Positions 9,457 to 18,445 are shown, counted from the stretch's first letter. The stretch: 64,000 bases of DNA from Alkalihalobacillus sp. YIM B00296 (GCF_020179385.1 NZ_JAIBLJ010000005.1:186001-250000), one strand, 5' to 3'. Numbers and translations: made by a program. The notes: generated by a model not told the origin, from the letters alone.

Positions 9457-10245
9457 ATGATTGAAATGAAAGATTTATCGCTTGTCTACCCGAATGGTAC
9501 CCAAGGTTTGAAAAACATCAACGTGAATATCAACAAAGGGGAGTTCGTCGTCATCGTCGGTCTATCCGGTGCAGGAAAATCAACGTTCATCCGAAGCATC
9601 AATAGGCTTGTCACTCCTACTGAAGGTCAACTGTTCGTCGATGATGAAAATATCCTCAAGTATAAAGGAAAAGATCTTCGTAAGCTCCGTACGAAAGTCG
9701 GTATGATTTTCCAAAACTACAATCTGGTCAAACGCTCTACCGTCATGAAAAACGTCATTTCTGGACGTCTTGGGCACACGGGTACCCTTAAAAGTATCCT
9801 CAATCTTTATTCCAAAAAAGATATTGCCCTTGCCTACGAAAGCTTGAAGCGTGTAAATATCGAAGAAAAGCTTTACTCTCGGGCCGATCAATTAAGTGGT
9901 GGACAACAACAACGTGTATCCATCGCCCGTGTACTGACACAACAACCATCTGTCGTATTGGCTGATGAACCTGTGGCAAGCCTTGATCCTCCTACTTCCC
10001 ACCAAGTGATGAAATACTTGAAGAAGATCAATAGTGAGGATAACATCACTACAATCGTCAACCTCCACTTCATTGATATGGCAATGGAGTATGCTGATCG
10101 GATCATCGGTATGCGTGCAGGAGAAATTGTATTTGATGGGCCTGCTAGTGAAGTGAATGAAAAGACATTCGAAGAAATCTACGGCAGACCAATCAAGGAA
10201 GATGATATTCGAGGGGGCACCGAAGAGAATGTCGAAACCCCTTAA
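9457..10245 (+). CDS. phnC: Phosphonate-type ABC transporter ATP-binding protein
   Basis: ATPase of the PhnCDE importer, 262 aa. Walker A GLSGAGKST (about residue 32), Q-loop MIFQNYNLVKRSTVMKNV typical of PhnC, signature LSGGQQQRVSIARV, Walker B VLADEPVASLDP, H-loop NLHFIDMA. Ribosome binding site AAGGGGAG precedes the ATG. It overlaps phnE1 by 17 nt, so the proteins are co-translated. There are no C-P lyase genes nearby, so the substrate (phosphonate, phosphite, 2-aminoethylphosphonate) is not fixed. Confidence 0.93.
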   Translation: MIEMKDLSLVYPNGTQGLKNINVNINKGEFVVIVGLSGAGKSTFIRSINRLVTPTEGQLFVDDENILKYKGKDLRKLRTKVGMIFQNYNLVKRSTVMKNVISGRLGHTGTLKSILNLYSKKDIALAYESLKRVNIEEKLYSRADQLSGGQQQRVSIARVLTQQPSVVLADEPVASLDPPTSHQVMKYLKKINSEDNITTIVNLHFIDMAMEYADRIIGMRAGEIVFDGPASEVNEKTFEEIYGRPIKEDDIRGGTEENVETP

Positions 10246-11038
10246 TACAAATCGTGTCCCTGCCAGTCTCGTTTCAAAAGATACAAAATTCCGAATGAAC
10301 ATCATCATGCTAGTTGTGCTTGCACTTTATATCCTCAGCTCTGTGATGACGAATTCCTCCATACTCCGATTTGATGCTGATTTCTTTGCAAACGTTTGGA
10401 ACATGATCGTCCAGTTGTTTCCGCCTAATTGGAGCTATGCTGGAGTTGTAGTCGATAAACTGCTGGAAACGATCAAAATGGCACTGATCGCAACGACAAT
10501 CGCTGGAATCCTTTGTATACCATTCAGTCTCCTGGCTGCAAGCAATATCGTACAAAATAAATTTCTTTATAACTTCATCAAAATGTTTTTGAATATCATG
10601 CGTACGATTCCTGAGCTGATATTAGCAGTCGTATTCGTCGGGTTATTCGGAATCGGTGTTTTCGGTGGTATTCTTGCACTTATCATTTTCTCACTCGGTA
10701 TTCTTGCAAAGTTGATCAGTGAAACGATCGAAGCGATTGACATGAATCCGCTTGAAGCGATCCGGGCATCCGGGGGAAATACGCTCCAGGTCATCTGGTA
10801 TGCAATTGTACCTCAGGTATTACCGCAATTCGTGTCCTTCACCCTTTATGTTTTTGAAATCAATGTCCGGGCTTCAGTCGTCCTTGGTTTCGTAGGTGCC
10901 GGTGGAATCGGATTAATCCTTCAGCAACAGCTTAACTTTTTAAGTTATCAGAATGTAAGTACGATCATCGTCATTACATTCGTTGTCGTAGTCATCATCG
11001 ACTATATCAGCAATAAATTAAGGGGGCGTCTCGTGTAA
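10229..11038 (+). CDS. phnE: Phosphonate-type ABC transporter permease 1
   Basis: Integral membrane subunit, 269 aa, with an N-terminal membrane segment (MLVVLALYILSSVM) and further helices. The coupling motif region EAIRASGGNTLQVIWYAIVPQVLP (about residues 170-195) is the EAA loop that meets PhnC. The start at 10229 was chosen because the longer frame from 10157 would overlap phnC by about 90 nt; GAGGGGGC lies upstream. It pairs with the second permease that follows, to which it is homologous. Confidence 0.9.
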   Translation: MSKPLNTNRVPASLVSKDTKFRMNIIMLVVLALYILSSVMTNSSILRFDADFFANVWNMIVQLFPPNWSYAGVVVDKLLETIKMALIATTIAGILCIPFSLLAASNIVQNKFLYNFIKMFLNIMRTIPELILAVVFVGLFGIGVFGGILALIIFSLGILAKLISETIEAIDMNPLEAIRASGGNTLQVIWYAIVPQVLPQFVSFTLYVFEINVRASVVLGFVGAGGIGLILQQQLNFLSYQNVSTIIVITFVVVVIIDYISNKLRGRLV

Positions 11039-11838
11039 TGAACATCATTGTACCTCCTAAACCACCAAAAAGTGGTGTCAAAACCATAAGGAACATAATC
11101 ATCGGGGTCGGTATGCTCGCCCTCTATATTTGGACATTCGCTACGATTGAAATACCATGGGACAGAATCTTTAGTCAACGGACAGTTGAAAACTTCGACC
11201 GTGTCATCCCGAAATTGTTCAGCCCTGATTTCACTTTCGCTTCAAGGGTGTTTGAATATATGATGGAAACCCTGTTCATTGCATTTACCGGGTCTTTCAT
11301 GGCAGCAATCCTTGCTGTACCGTTCGGTTTTTTTGCAGCTTCGAACATCAACAGAAATCCATTTCTGAATACGTTGGGGAAATGGATCTTGAATGCAGAC
11401 CGTACATTCCCTGAAATCCTGCTCGCATTGATTTTCGTCGTCGCAATCGGACCAGGTGCATTTGCAGGTGTACTTGCCATCGCCATCCACTCAGTCGGAA
11501 TGCTTGGAAAGCTTTACTCTGAGGTCGTTGAATCGATCGATATGAATGTCGTAGAAGCTATGGAAGCAAACGGGGCGAACAAGATCCAGATTTTCTTTTA
11601 TGGGATCATGCCACAGGTCATTCCTGAATTTCTATCCTATGCCATCTACCGTTTTGAAATCGATGTCCGGGCTTCGACAGTCCTTGGAATCATCGGTGCG
11701 GGCGGTATCGGTACACTTCTTGTCATTTCATCCCGTAATCGTAACTGGGATGAAGTCGGGATGATTTTGCTCGTCATCATCATCTTCGTCAGTATCATCG
11801 ACTATATAAGTACCTTCATACGGAAAAGAATCGTTTAA
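11038..11838 (+). CDS. phnE2: Phosphonate-type ABC transporter permease 2
   Basis: Second PhnE-family permease, 266 aa, starting at the TAATG junction with phnE1 (1-nt overlap). The EAA loop is EAMEANGANKIQIFFYGIMPQVIP and the C-terminal signature VRASTVLGIIGAGGIG closely matches that of phnE1. The two permeases probably form a heterodimer in the membrane, as in other Gram-positive phnCDE1E2 operons (family knowledge). It is the last gene of the operon. Confidence 0.9.
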   Translation: MNIIVPPKPPKSGVKTIRNIIIGVGMLALYIWTFATIEIPWDRIFSQRTVENFDRVIPKLFSPDFTFASRVFEYMMETLFIAFTGSFMAAILAVPFGFFAASNINRNPFLNTLGKWILNADRTFPEILLALIFVVAIGPGAFAGVLAIAIHSVGMLGKLYSEVVESIDMNVVEAMEANGANKIQIFFYGIMPQVIPEFLSYAIYRFEIDVRASTVLGIIGAGGIGTLLVISSRNRNWDEVGMILLVIIIFVSIIDYISTFIRKRIV

Positions 11839-11949
11839 CACAAATGGCCAATTATTAGGCCCTTGAAAGTTATCATGTTACGATATATTTGACACCCATG
11901 AGATCAAACAGCTTAGACCAAAAACATCTTAAATAAGGAGTTGTTGGTA

Positions 11950-12513
11950 ATGTACGACATCGCTATCGTTGGTGCTGGACCTGCAGGAGCAAGCGCTGCC
12001 CTGTTTGCTGCCAAATCAGGAAAAAACACCCTCATCCTCGATAATGATAAGAGTATTACTAAAAAAGCATGGATTGAGAATCATTATGGTATCATGGAAG
12101 CTACTGGCCCTGATCTTGTAGAAACCGGCAAAAAACAGGCAAGTAAATTCGGAGCGGAAATCGTACCCACAAGCGTCCAGCATATTTCTAAGTCAGATGA
12201 AGGTTTTACCATTGAAACGGACAAAGGAAATTATGAAGCTGACCAAGTCATTTTAGCAACAGGGCTTGCAGTTGATCTGGCTGATAAGGTAGGTCTTAAG
12301 ACCATAGAAGGTAAAGAACCTAGAATAAAAACGATACTTGATGTGGATGCAGACGGTAAAACAAACATTGAAGGAATCTGGGCTGCAGGAACGGTAGCTG
12401 GGGTAAGCGTACACACGATCATCACTGCTGGAGATGGAGCTAAAGTAGCTGTGAATGTACTCAGTAAGCTCAATGGTGAACGATATGTGGATCATGATTT
12501 GTTAAAATCGTAA
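11950..12513 (+). CDS. Short FAD-binding (thioredoxin-reductase-like) protein
   Basis: This 187-aa protein has the FAD Rossmann motif VGAGPAGASAALFAAKSG at the N-terminus and the second FAD motif GIWAAGTVAGV near the end. The NADPH-binding domain and redox CxxC of thioredoxin reductase are missing: the protein goes straight from YEADQVILATG to the C-terminal FAD segment. The reading frame is clean and has AAGGAG 9 nt before the ATG at 11950, so it looks like a functional short family member rather than a broken gene. Electron donor and substrate unknown. Confidence 0.8.
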   Translation: MYDIAIVGAGPAGASAALFAAKSGKNTLILDNDKSITKKAWIENHYGIMEATGPDLVETGKKQASKFGAEIVPTSVQHISKSDEGFTIETDKGNYEADQVILATGLAVDLADKVGLKTIEGKEPRIKTILDVDADGKTNIEGIWAAGTVAGVSVHTIITAGDGAKVAVNVLSKLNGERYVDHDLLKS

Positions 12514-12527
12514 ACATCAATAGCTGA

Positions 12528-12556
12528 CGGCTGGCCAGATTCGGTCAGCCGCTTTT
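12528..12556 (+). terminator. Rho-independent terminator
   Basis: Nine-pair stem CGGCTGGCC/GGTCAGCCG (12528-12536/12543-12551), then CTTTTATT and a later T run; ends the FAD gene. Confidence 0.8.
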
Positions 12557-12576
12557 ATTCGCTCTTTTTTTACCCA

Positions 12577-13446
12577 TCAGCTTACACGATTCTTTCTCAT
12601 GAATGTCTGGATGGCGAAAGCGACACCGCTCTCATCATTTGTTTTCGTCACGAAGGTACATAGCTTTTTTATATCTTCCTCAGCATTTCCCATCGCAACA
12701 CTGTAACCTGCAATTTCGAACATCGATACATCGTTGTAGTTATCGCCTATTGCCATGACTTCTCGCATTGGAATTCCGAGCTCTTCAGCATATTTTTGCA
12801 CAGCGATTCCTTTTTGGGCATCACGGTGGGTAATTTCGATATTTGCCTCAGCAGATTTACTTACAGCTAAGTCTTTGAAGGTAAGAAAATCATTCAAAGC
12901 CCCTTTACGGGATTTTTCATTCCTTGAGAAGGCAAGCAGCTTAAAAATTTCAACGTCTGGTTCCTCAACGACTTCCTTATAATCTTCAAGTGTATGGATT
13001 CGCCCATTGTTGATACGATAGGCAGCCAAATCATGTGCACGCTCATTGCTGACTTCAGGATTGGCACTTTTGATGATATCGACGATGATGTCAACCGCCA
13101 TTCCTGGGTTTTCACTGAATGTCCCTTTATTCGTATAAACTTCATAATAAATCGAGTAGTTGTTCAATAATTCTGCTGCCTCATAATAGGTGTCTTTTGA
13201 CAACGCAATACTTTGCTTGATCTTACCTTCTACTGTCCTCATTTGAGCACCGTTTATTGCAATGATCGGAAGGCTGAGTCCAACTTCCCGGATCGGCGTC
13301 ACCGCTTCCTCATAAGAACGTCCAGTCGCTACCACAACGTGGATTCCAGCTTCCTGTGCTTTTTGGATCGCTTTGACATTCTCTTCATTGATCGTTGTAT
13401 TGTTGTTGATAAGTGTACCGTCCATATCAATAGCAATAAGTTTCAC
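12577..13446 (-). CDS. Cof-type HAD phosphatase (HAD-IIB)
   Basis: Probable sugar-phosphate or nucleotide phosphatase of the Cof/YwtE/YxeH group, 289 aa. Motif I DMDGTLINN (residues 7-15), motif II VVATGRSYEEA (about 38), motif III lysine in QKGIAVQKYAEE, motif IV IGDNYNDVSMFEIAG (about 240). The C2B cap lies between motifs II and III. Single gene, convergent with the FAD gene. Exact substrate not predictable. Confidence 0.9.
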   Translation of the reverse strand: MKLIAIDMDGTLINNNTTINEENVKAIQKAQEAGIHVVVATGRSYEEAVTPIREVGLSLPIIAINGAQMRTVEGKIKQSIALSKDTYYEAAELLNNYSIYYEVYTNKGTFSENPGMAVDIIVDIIKSANPEVSNERAHDLAAYRINNGRIHTLEDYKEVVEEPDVEIFKLLAFSRNEKSRKGALNDFLTFKDLAVSKSAEANIEITHRDAQKGIAVQKYAEELGIPMREVMAIGDNYNDVSMFEIAGYSVAMGNAEEDIKKLCTFVTKTNDESGVAFAIQTFMRKNRVS

Positions 13447-13522
13447 ATTATCATTTCCTTTATAATAGTTTCTTACCTAGTTTTCCCATTATCACAATAA
13501 GAAAACTAATTTTGCATAAAAG

Positions 13523-13547
13523 AAAAAGAGCTTTGAATTCAGCTCTC
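13523..13547 (-). terminator. Terminator of the 43-aa gene
   Basis: Stem AGAGCT/AGCTCT around GAATTCAAA with TTTTTCTTTT following on the minus strand. Confidence 0.65.
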
Positions 13548-13559
13548 CTTGTAAACGCT

Positions 13560-13691
13560 TTACTTATGTTTCACATTCGTGAAAAATGTCTCAATGAATG
13601 CTTGGAAAATCTCAACTGATTGAAAGGCGATCAATGATACTGCTGTTATAGAGAAAAATCCTATCATAAGATAACGAAGCAAAAACGCCAT
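13560..13691 (-). CDS. 43-aa membrane peptide, unknown function
   Basis: The small frame reads MAFLLRYLMIGFFSITAVSL and ends ...ETFFTNVKHK, with one hydrophobic helix at the N-terminus and a polar, lysine-ended C-terminus. Support for a real gene: GATGAGGTGGG 7-8 nt before the ATG, a matching terminator downstream, and a gap free of other genes. I do not recognise a family. Likely a membrane-anchored small protein. Confidence 0.65.
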   Translation of the reverse strand: MAFLLRYLMIGFFSITAVSLIAFQSVEIFQAFIETFFTNVKHK

Positions 13692-13764
13692 GTTTGCCCA
13701 CCTCATCTTTTTGGAATAGATTCACTATACCACTAATTTCACCGTTTGAAAAGTAAAGTAATTG

Positions 13765-14073
13765 TTAAGCGAACAGCAAACTTAAGATGCTCAAAACCCC
13801 TATCGAGCTGATGACGATCACAATCAGGCTCGCTCCGAAATAAGCTGTAATGAAAGCTGTAAGTGCACCGATGATCCCCATCCATAACTCTCCGTTGAAT
13901 GTGACGATACCTGGAAAAATCAGCGCACCCAGGATAGCATACGGGACATTTTTCAGCACCCCGCGCAGGATCGGAGGGATTGATTCTGTTCGAAAAGCGA
14001 CCAGCGGTAACATTCTCGGAATATACGTGACGGCCGCCATCCCCAAAATGATCCAGATATACGAATCAAGCAT
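13765..14073 (-). CDS. azlD: AzlD-family branched-chain amino acid exporter subunit
   Basis: Small hydrophobic partner of AzlC, 102 aa, four predicted helices, with the typical TYIPRMLPLVAF near the N-terminus and LKNVPYAILGALIFPGI. It overlaps azlC by 8 nt. AzlCD export branched-chain amino acids or analogues such as 4-azaleucine in B. subtilis; whether the substrate is the same here is inference. Confidence 0.9.
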   Translation of the reverse strand: MLDSYIWIILGMAAVTYIPRMLPLVAFRTESIPPILRGVLKNVPYAILGALIFPGIVTFNGELWMGIIGALTAFITAYFGASLIVIVISSIGVLSILSLLFA

Positions 14074-14782
14074 CCGCTTTTTCCCCTTTCCATACCAATT
14101 CGATCAGAACTGCCGCAATCAAGGTTGAAAGGATGATCGTCCACCCTGTTGACAACGGTGTATTGAAGGTTAAAATACTATTAACAACTGCAGCAATCGA
14201 AGCTAACAGAATGACTTTCAATGACTTACGTGCGCTTGGTACAAGGAGTCCGATGAACAAAGCGTACAAAGCAATCCCCATGCTTTCCTGTAAAATCGTC
14301 GGCAACCCTGAACCGACCAGGTACCCGATGCCGGAAAAAAAGACCCAGCTGCTCCATGCGATAAGTCCGACCCCAAGCATGAAAGCTGCTTGGATGTTTC
14401 CCCTTTGTACTGCTGCAACCGAAAAGGTCTCATCGGTGATGAAGAAGCTATACAATGCCTTTTTCCATTTTGGATCGTCTGCTGACTTTTCACAAATAGA
14501 AGCGCTCATCAGCAAATGGCGGATGTTTACGATGAATGTGGTGAGTATGATTTCAAAGCCACTGATCCCTGCAGCAAATAAGGTTAGGGAAATGTATTGG
14601 GCAGCACCCGCAAATACGAAAATACTCATACCGACCGCTTCAAATAGACTCAGTCCAGAGCTTTTAGCAAGAAGACCGAATGTAAAAGCAACAGGCATAT
14701 ATCCGATCGCTATACTGCTTCCTTTTTGAAGTCCACTCTTGAAAAGTGAGGATGGCATTCGTCCTATAACGGCAACATTCAT
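14066..14782 (-). CDS. azlC: AzlC-family branched-chain amino acid exporter
   Basis: Membrane protein of 238 aa. The family motif GYMPVAFTFGLLAKSSGLS (about residues 27-45) is followed by FVFAGAAQYISLTLFAAG, NIRHLLMSAS and TDETFS, all AzlC landmarks. GGTGGAG precedes the ATG. Forms a two-gene operon with azlD and is divergent from an XRE-cupin regulator, which is the obvious candidate repressor. Confidence 0.92.
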   Translation of the reverse strand: MNVAVIGRMPSSLFKSGLQKGSSIAIGYMPVAFTFGLLAKSSGLSLFEAVGMSIFVFAGAAQYISLTLFAAGISGFEIILTTFIVNIRHLLMSASICEKSADDPKWKKALYSFFITDETFSVAAVQRGNIQAAFMLGVGLIAWSSWVFFSGIGYLVGSGLPTILQESMGIALYALFIGLLVPSARKSLKVILLASIAAVVNSILTFNTPLSTGWTIILSTLIAAVLIELVWKGEKADA

Positions 14783-14815
14783 GAAGCTCCACCTTCCCTT
14801 AACTTTGTTGATCTT

Positions 14816-14859
14816 ATGTTATGTATGTTATATTATTCGTATTGTATTTTATAACATAT
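14816..14859. promoter_or_regulatory. Candidate operator between azlC and XRE-cupin gene
   Basis: TATGTTAT (14816-14823) and ATAACATA (14852-14859) form an inverted pair in the 100-bp divergent promoter region, with further ATGTTA half sites between. Suits a dimeric or tetrameric XRE repressor acting on both genes. Confidence 0.45.
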
Positions 14860-14881
14860 TTTTCGTCAAGGAGAAAATGCG

Positions 14882-15436
14882 ATGTCACATGAAATCAATC
14901 ATTTAATCGGAAAAAAAATAAAAAAAATCCGTGCAGAACGGAAATTAAGCCTAGATGGCCTCTCCAAGTTGACAAAGGTCAGCAAAGCGATGCTGGGACA
15001 GATCGAACGAGGCACCTCCAGTCCTACCGTGAGTACCTTATGGAAGATTGCTTCTGGACTAGGTGTTTCTTTTTCCTCCTTTGTGGAAGAAGAAGCGCCG
15101 ACGTTTTCAAAGGTGAGGGTAGATGACGTCGAGCCTTTATTAGAAGATGAGGGGCGTTATTTGGTACACACTCTCTTCCCTACTGATCCGAACCGGAATA
15201 TCGAAGCGTATGCAATCACATTAGAACCCGGTTGTTCCTATACAAGTCCTGCGCATGGCGCTGGTGTCGAGGAGTATCTCTTTATTCATAAGGGTGATTT
15301 GAATGTCTCAATAGAGGATTCTACCCATTCACTGAAAGCGAAGGAAGCCTTCCGCTTTTCCGCGGATCATCCCCATACTTATGAAAATATGTCGGATGAG
15401 ACCTGTGAATTGTTCATGATCATCTATTATCGATAG
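14882..15436 (+). CDS. XRE-family regulator with C-terminal cupin domain
   Basis: This 184-aa protein has an HTH-3 domain at residues 8-62 (LDGLSKLTKVSKAMLGQIERG, then SSPTVSTLWKIASGLG) and a cupin at about 110-182 (AHGAGVEEYLFIHKGDLNV, FSADHPHTYEN). This PuuR/YgiT-like layout is widespread for amino acid and polyamine responsive regulators. AAGGAG precedes the ATG by 9 nt. Divergent from azlCD, so likely its regulator; the effector would bind in the cupin. Ends convergent with the E3 gene. Confidence 0.9.
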   Translation: MSHEINHLIGKKIKKIRAERKLSLDGLSKLTKVSKAMLGQIERGTSSPTVSTLWKIASGLGVSFSSFVEEEAPTFSKVRVDDVEPLLEDEGRYLVHTLFPTDPNRNIEAYAITLEPGCSYTSPAHGAGVEEYLFIHKGDLNVSIEDSTHSLKAKEAFRFSADHPHTYENMSDETCELFMIIYYR

Positions 15437-15513
15437 TTGAAAAGGATGAGTCCATTTCCTTTTCCAAATTAATGGGTTGCTAGAGAAGAGGATCAAACGG
15501 TTTGAGTTCCTGC

Positions 15514-15640
15514 AGGACATACTAGCCCTTATATCTGGCATAATATGGAGGATCCGAAATTTTTCGGACATACAGGTCCTTATCTGTGACAAACTCGATT
15601 GTTAATCCTTGAATGTATGTTAATAAGGTCCCTGGTGTCC
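15514..15640. repeat. GGACAT-type inverted repeat cluster (locus 1)
   Basis: GGACATACTAGCCCTTAT at 15514 and GGACATACAGGTCCTTAT at 15566 are followed by an inverted version AATAAGGTCCCTGGTGTCC at 15622-15640. The same three-part layout occurs at 29442-29567. Both lie between convergent genes. Confidence 0.75.
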
Positions 15641-15664
15641 CACTGAATTTCCCGCCAAAGTATT

Positions 15665-15717
15665 AAAAAGGGCTTCCCATAAGTGTTTGTTCACTTTCTT
15701 TGGGACGGCCCCTTCTT
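15665..15717 (-). terminator. Short palindromic repeat acting as terminator of the E3 gene
   Basis: AAAGGGCTTCCCATAAGTGT on the left pairs with TTGGGACGGCCCCTT on the right; T run on the minus strand. The sequence is a ~50-bp deletion version of the 125-bp palindromic repeat at 5427 and 51144. Confidence 0.75.
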
Positions 15718-15719
15718 CC

Positions 15720-17165
15720 TCAGCCGACTGGTTCGGCTTCCTTCTTCTGTTGTTTGTTCGGTGGAATATGAATCGCTTCTCCTGTCATTGATTCAAGTGC
15801 TTCCAACCATCCTTCGTTAAAGCTTGGATGAGGATAAAATGGATACGATAGATCTTCCTCCCTTGCTACCATTTCGAGGGCTGTAATGCCCGATGAAATC
15901 AACTCGACCGCGCCCTGCCCGATCATATGCACACCAAGCAGAAGATCAGTTTCTGCATCCTTGACGATTTTGACCAGTCCTTCTTTCTTGCCCGTGAGAC
16001 CCGCATAACCATTTCCTGCCATGGCGAATTGGCCTGTCGAAACCTGGTAACCTTCCTCTTTCGCCTGTTCTTCAGTAAGACCAGTGTAAGCGATCGGTGT
16101 CGAGGTATGGACGACCGTCGGAATGTAGCGAAGATTCAATTCAGGTGTTTTCCCTGCAATGTGTTCTGCAGCTACCTTCCCTTGCTTGATCGCTTTGACC
16201 GCAAGTTCAGGGCCAATGGTCACATCGCCGACCGCGTACACGTTCTTCTCAGTCGTTTCACTGAATTCGTTGACAACTAGAAAACCGTTGTCATCCGTTT
16301 CGACTGATAACGCTTCAAGGCCAAGTTCTTTCGTATTCGGCCGGAAGCCCAGGGAGACAAGGAGATGAGACCCTTCAACCGTCAGTTTTTCATCCTGTTT
16401 CATCAGGTGGAGCGTGACTTGCCCATCACCTTCCTCTACAGTTTCGATGACAGCATTCTTGATGATTTTTATCTTTGATTTTTTCAAAACACGTGTCAAT
16501 TCCTTTTCGATATCTGGATCGAACCCGAAATCATTGCCTTCATCAATGACCATGGTAACCTTGGAGCCCATAGCATTGAAGCTCGTAGCTGCTTCAAGAG
16601 CAATGTAGCTCGATCCATAGATTACAAGATGTTCAGGTACTTCCTTGATTCCATAGATGTCTTGAGCGTTTATGACATGAGTGAACCGCGTATCGATTTC
16701 CTCAGGCATATAGGAAGAAGCGCCTGTTGCGACAATTGCCTTTTCATATTTGTACATTTCAAATGTGTCACCGGATTCGACACCGATGCGATTTCCTGTC
16801 ATGAAAGAAGCTTTGCCGTTGATGACTTCGATTTTATTGGCTTTACAGAGTGCTTCTACACCCTTCTGTAAAGACGATACGGTTTGCTTCATATAGTTGT
16901 GGTGTTGCTCCATGTTGAACTTCGGCTCCCCAGCTTCAATTCCGATCTGCTCAAAATGTTTCCAATTCCCCAGCTTATCTGCCGTGTGTGCAAAAAGCTT
17001 GGATGGAATGCACCCTTTGCTTAGACAGATGCCGCCCAGCTTTCCTTTTTCAATCAAGGTCACCTCGATTCCAAGCTGTGCCGCCCGGATCGCTGCATTG
17101 TATCCGCCAGGTCCCCCACCGACGATGATCAGTTCACGTTCTTGGATTACTTCGCCTACTACCAT
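15720..17165 (-). CDS. lpdV: Dihydrolipoyl dehydrogenase (E3 of 2-oxoacid dehydrogenase)
   Basis: Reoxidises the lipoyl group of E2 with NAD+. The 481-aa protein has the FAD motif IVGGGPGGYNAAIRAAQLG (about residue 14), the redox disulfide GGICLSKGCIPSK, NAD motif VIYGSSYIALEAATSF (the usual GGGYIG is degenerate here), FAD motif NVYAVGDVTIGPELA, and the catalytic C-terminal pair FYPHPSFNEGWLEA (His/Glu). Its start is 1 nt from the end of the E2 gene. Last gene of the operon, ended by the hairpin at 15665. Confidence 0.93.
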   Translation of the reverse strand: MVVGEVIQERELIIVGGGPGGYNAAIRAAQLGIEVTLIEKGKLGGICLSKGCIPSKLFAHTADKLGNWKHFEQIGIEAGEPKFNMEQHHNYMKQTVSSLQKGVEALCKANKIEVINGKASFMTGNRIGVESGDTFEMYKYEKAIVATGASSYMPEEIDTRFTHVINAQDIYGIKEVPEHLVIYGSSYIALEAATSFNAMGSKVTMVIDEGNDFGFDPDIEKELTRVLKKSKIKIIKNAVIETVEEGDGQVTLHLMKQDEKLTVEGSHLLVSLGFRPNTKELGLEALSVETDDNGFLVVNEFSETTEKNVYAVGDVTIGPELAVKAIKQGKVAAEHIAGKTPELNLRYIPTVVHTSTPIAYTGLTEEQAKEEGYQVSTGQFAMAGNGYAGLTGKKEGLVKIVKDAETDLLLGVHMIGQGAVELISSGITALEMVAREEDLSYPFYPHPSFNEGWLEALESMTGEAIHIPPNKQQKKEAEPVG

Positions 17166-17166
17166 G

Positions 17167-18429
17167 TTATATCAGCTCCAATGTCATTGCTGCAGGATTT
17201 TCGATATAGTGCATAAAGCGATTCGTAAATGCGACTGCGGTAGCACCGTCCACTACTCGATGGTCAAATGTCATCGACACGTTCATGATTGAACGGATGA
17301 CAATTTCATCATTGATGACGACTGGCATTTTCTTGGTTTTATGGAATGCCATCAAACCGACTTCAGGGTGGTTGATGATCGGCGTCGCACCAGTGCTTCC
17401 TAAAGGACCGACATTGCTGATCGTGAATGTGCCACCTTTCATTTCCGAAGGCTTCAATTTATTCGTTTTCGCTTTATCGATGAGCTCTTTCATCTCACTG
17501 TTGATCGTGGAGATGGATTTCTGTTCGACGTTCTTCACTACAGGGACGATCAACCCGTCATCAGCATCTGTCGCGATTCCCATATTCACTTCACCTTCAA
17601 GACGGATCACTTCATTCTCCTCATCGAGTTTTGCATTGAAGATCGGATAATCCCGAAGAGCAAGCTGTAACGCTTTTACGAAAAAGGCTGCCAGTGAAAC
17701 ATTCATGCCTTTTGAGCCATCTGGATCAGCTGCCTTTAAGGATTTTTTCAATTCCAATAGATTCGTAAGGTCGACTTCATCAAAATGGGACACATGTGGA
17801 ATCGTATAACGTGATTGTGTCATCTTCTGGGCAATCTGCTTCCGACGGCCCTTGAAAGGGATTTCTTTTACCTCCTCAGCGGGTTTGGCAGCTACATCCT
17901 CTCGTGATTCCACCTTTTCTTGAAGAATCCCAGGTTGTTGGCCCCCATTGAGAAATTGATAGATATCCTCTTCGGTTACACGGCCGCCTGGTCCAGAACC
18001 GTTGACCTGCTCGATATCGATACTGTTTTCACGAGCGATCTTCCGCGTATGTGGAGCAGCAAGTACCCGTCTCGTCAAGCGTGTCATCGACTGGATAGCA
18101 TTCGTTGCACGTCCAGATTGACTCGTAGATGGTGCTCCGATTTCCTTTACTTGGACTGCTTCTTCTGTCTGTTTATCCTGTGAAGGGACACTGCCTTCTT
18201 TTTCAATCAGAATGATTGTCGTACCGACTGTCACCACTTCACCTTCAGAAGCTTTGATCTCTCTGACAGTACCAGCAACTGGGGATGGGAGTTCAGCCGT
18301 CACCTTATCCGTCTGTACCTCAACAAGTGGCTGATCGATTTTGACTACGTCTCCAGGAGAGACATGAAAATGGGTGATCTCCCCTTCTGTAATTCCTTCA
18401 CCGATGTCGTGGAGCTTTACTTCAATCAT
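17167..18429 (-). CDS. bkdB: Dihydrolipoamide acyltransferase (E2)
   Basis: Transfers the acyl group to CoA and forms the core of the complex, 420 aa. One lipoyl domain (residues 2-76, lipoyl lysine in VQTDKVTAELPSP), an Ala/Pro-poor linker, a peripheral E3-binding domain (about 118-155, APHTRKIARENSIDIEQVNG, GPGGRVTEEDI), and the catalytic domain with active-site TFDHRVVDGA near the end. Ribosome binding site AGGAGG. Whether it accepts branched-chain acyl groups or phenylacetyl is not visible; the neighbour phenylalanine dehydrogenase suggests the latter. Confidence 0.92.
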   Translation of the reverse strand: MIEVKLHDIGEGITEGEITHFHVSPGDVVKIDQPLVEVQTDKVTAELPSPVAGTVREIKASEGEVVTVGTTIILIEKEGSVPSQDKQTEEAVQVKEIGAPSTSQSGRATNAIQSMTRLTRRVLAAPHTRKIARENSIDIEQVNGSGPGGRVTEEDIYQFLNGGQQPGILQEKVESREDVAAKPAEEVKEIPFKGRRKQIAQKMTQSRYTIPHVSHFDEVDLTNLLELKKSLKAADPDGSKGMNVSLAAFFVKALQLALRDYPIFNAKLDEENEVIRLEGEVNMGIATDADDGLIVPVVKNVEQKSISTINSEMKELIDKAKTNKLKPSEMKGGTFTISNVGPLGSTGATPIINHPEVGLMAFHKTKKMPVVINDEIVIRSIMNVSMTFDHRVVDGATAVAFTNRFMHYIENPAAMTLELI

Positions 18430-18445
18430 TTTCTTCCTCCTATCT

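Noticed and set aside
14133-14729. 198-codon plus-strand frame opposite azlC
   Set aside because: Fully antisense to AzlC family motifs with no ribosome binding site.
16897-17292. 131-codon plus-strand frame opposite lpdV/bkdB
   Set aside because: Antisense to the E3 FAD and disulfide motifs; no start signal.
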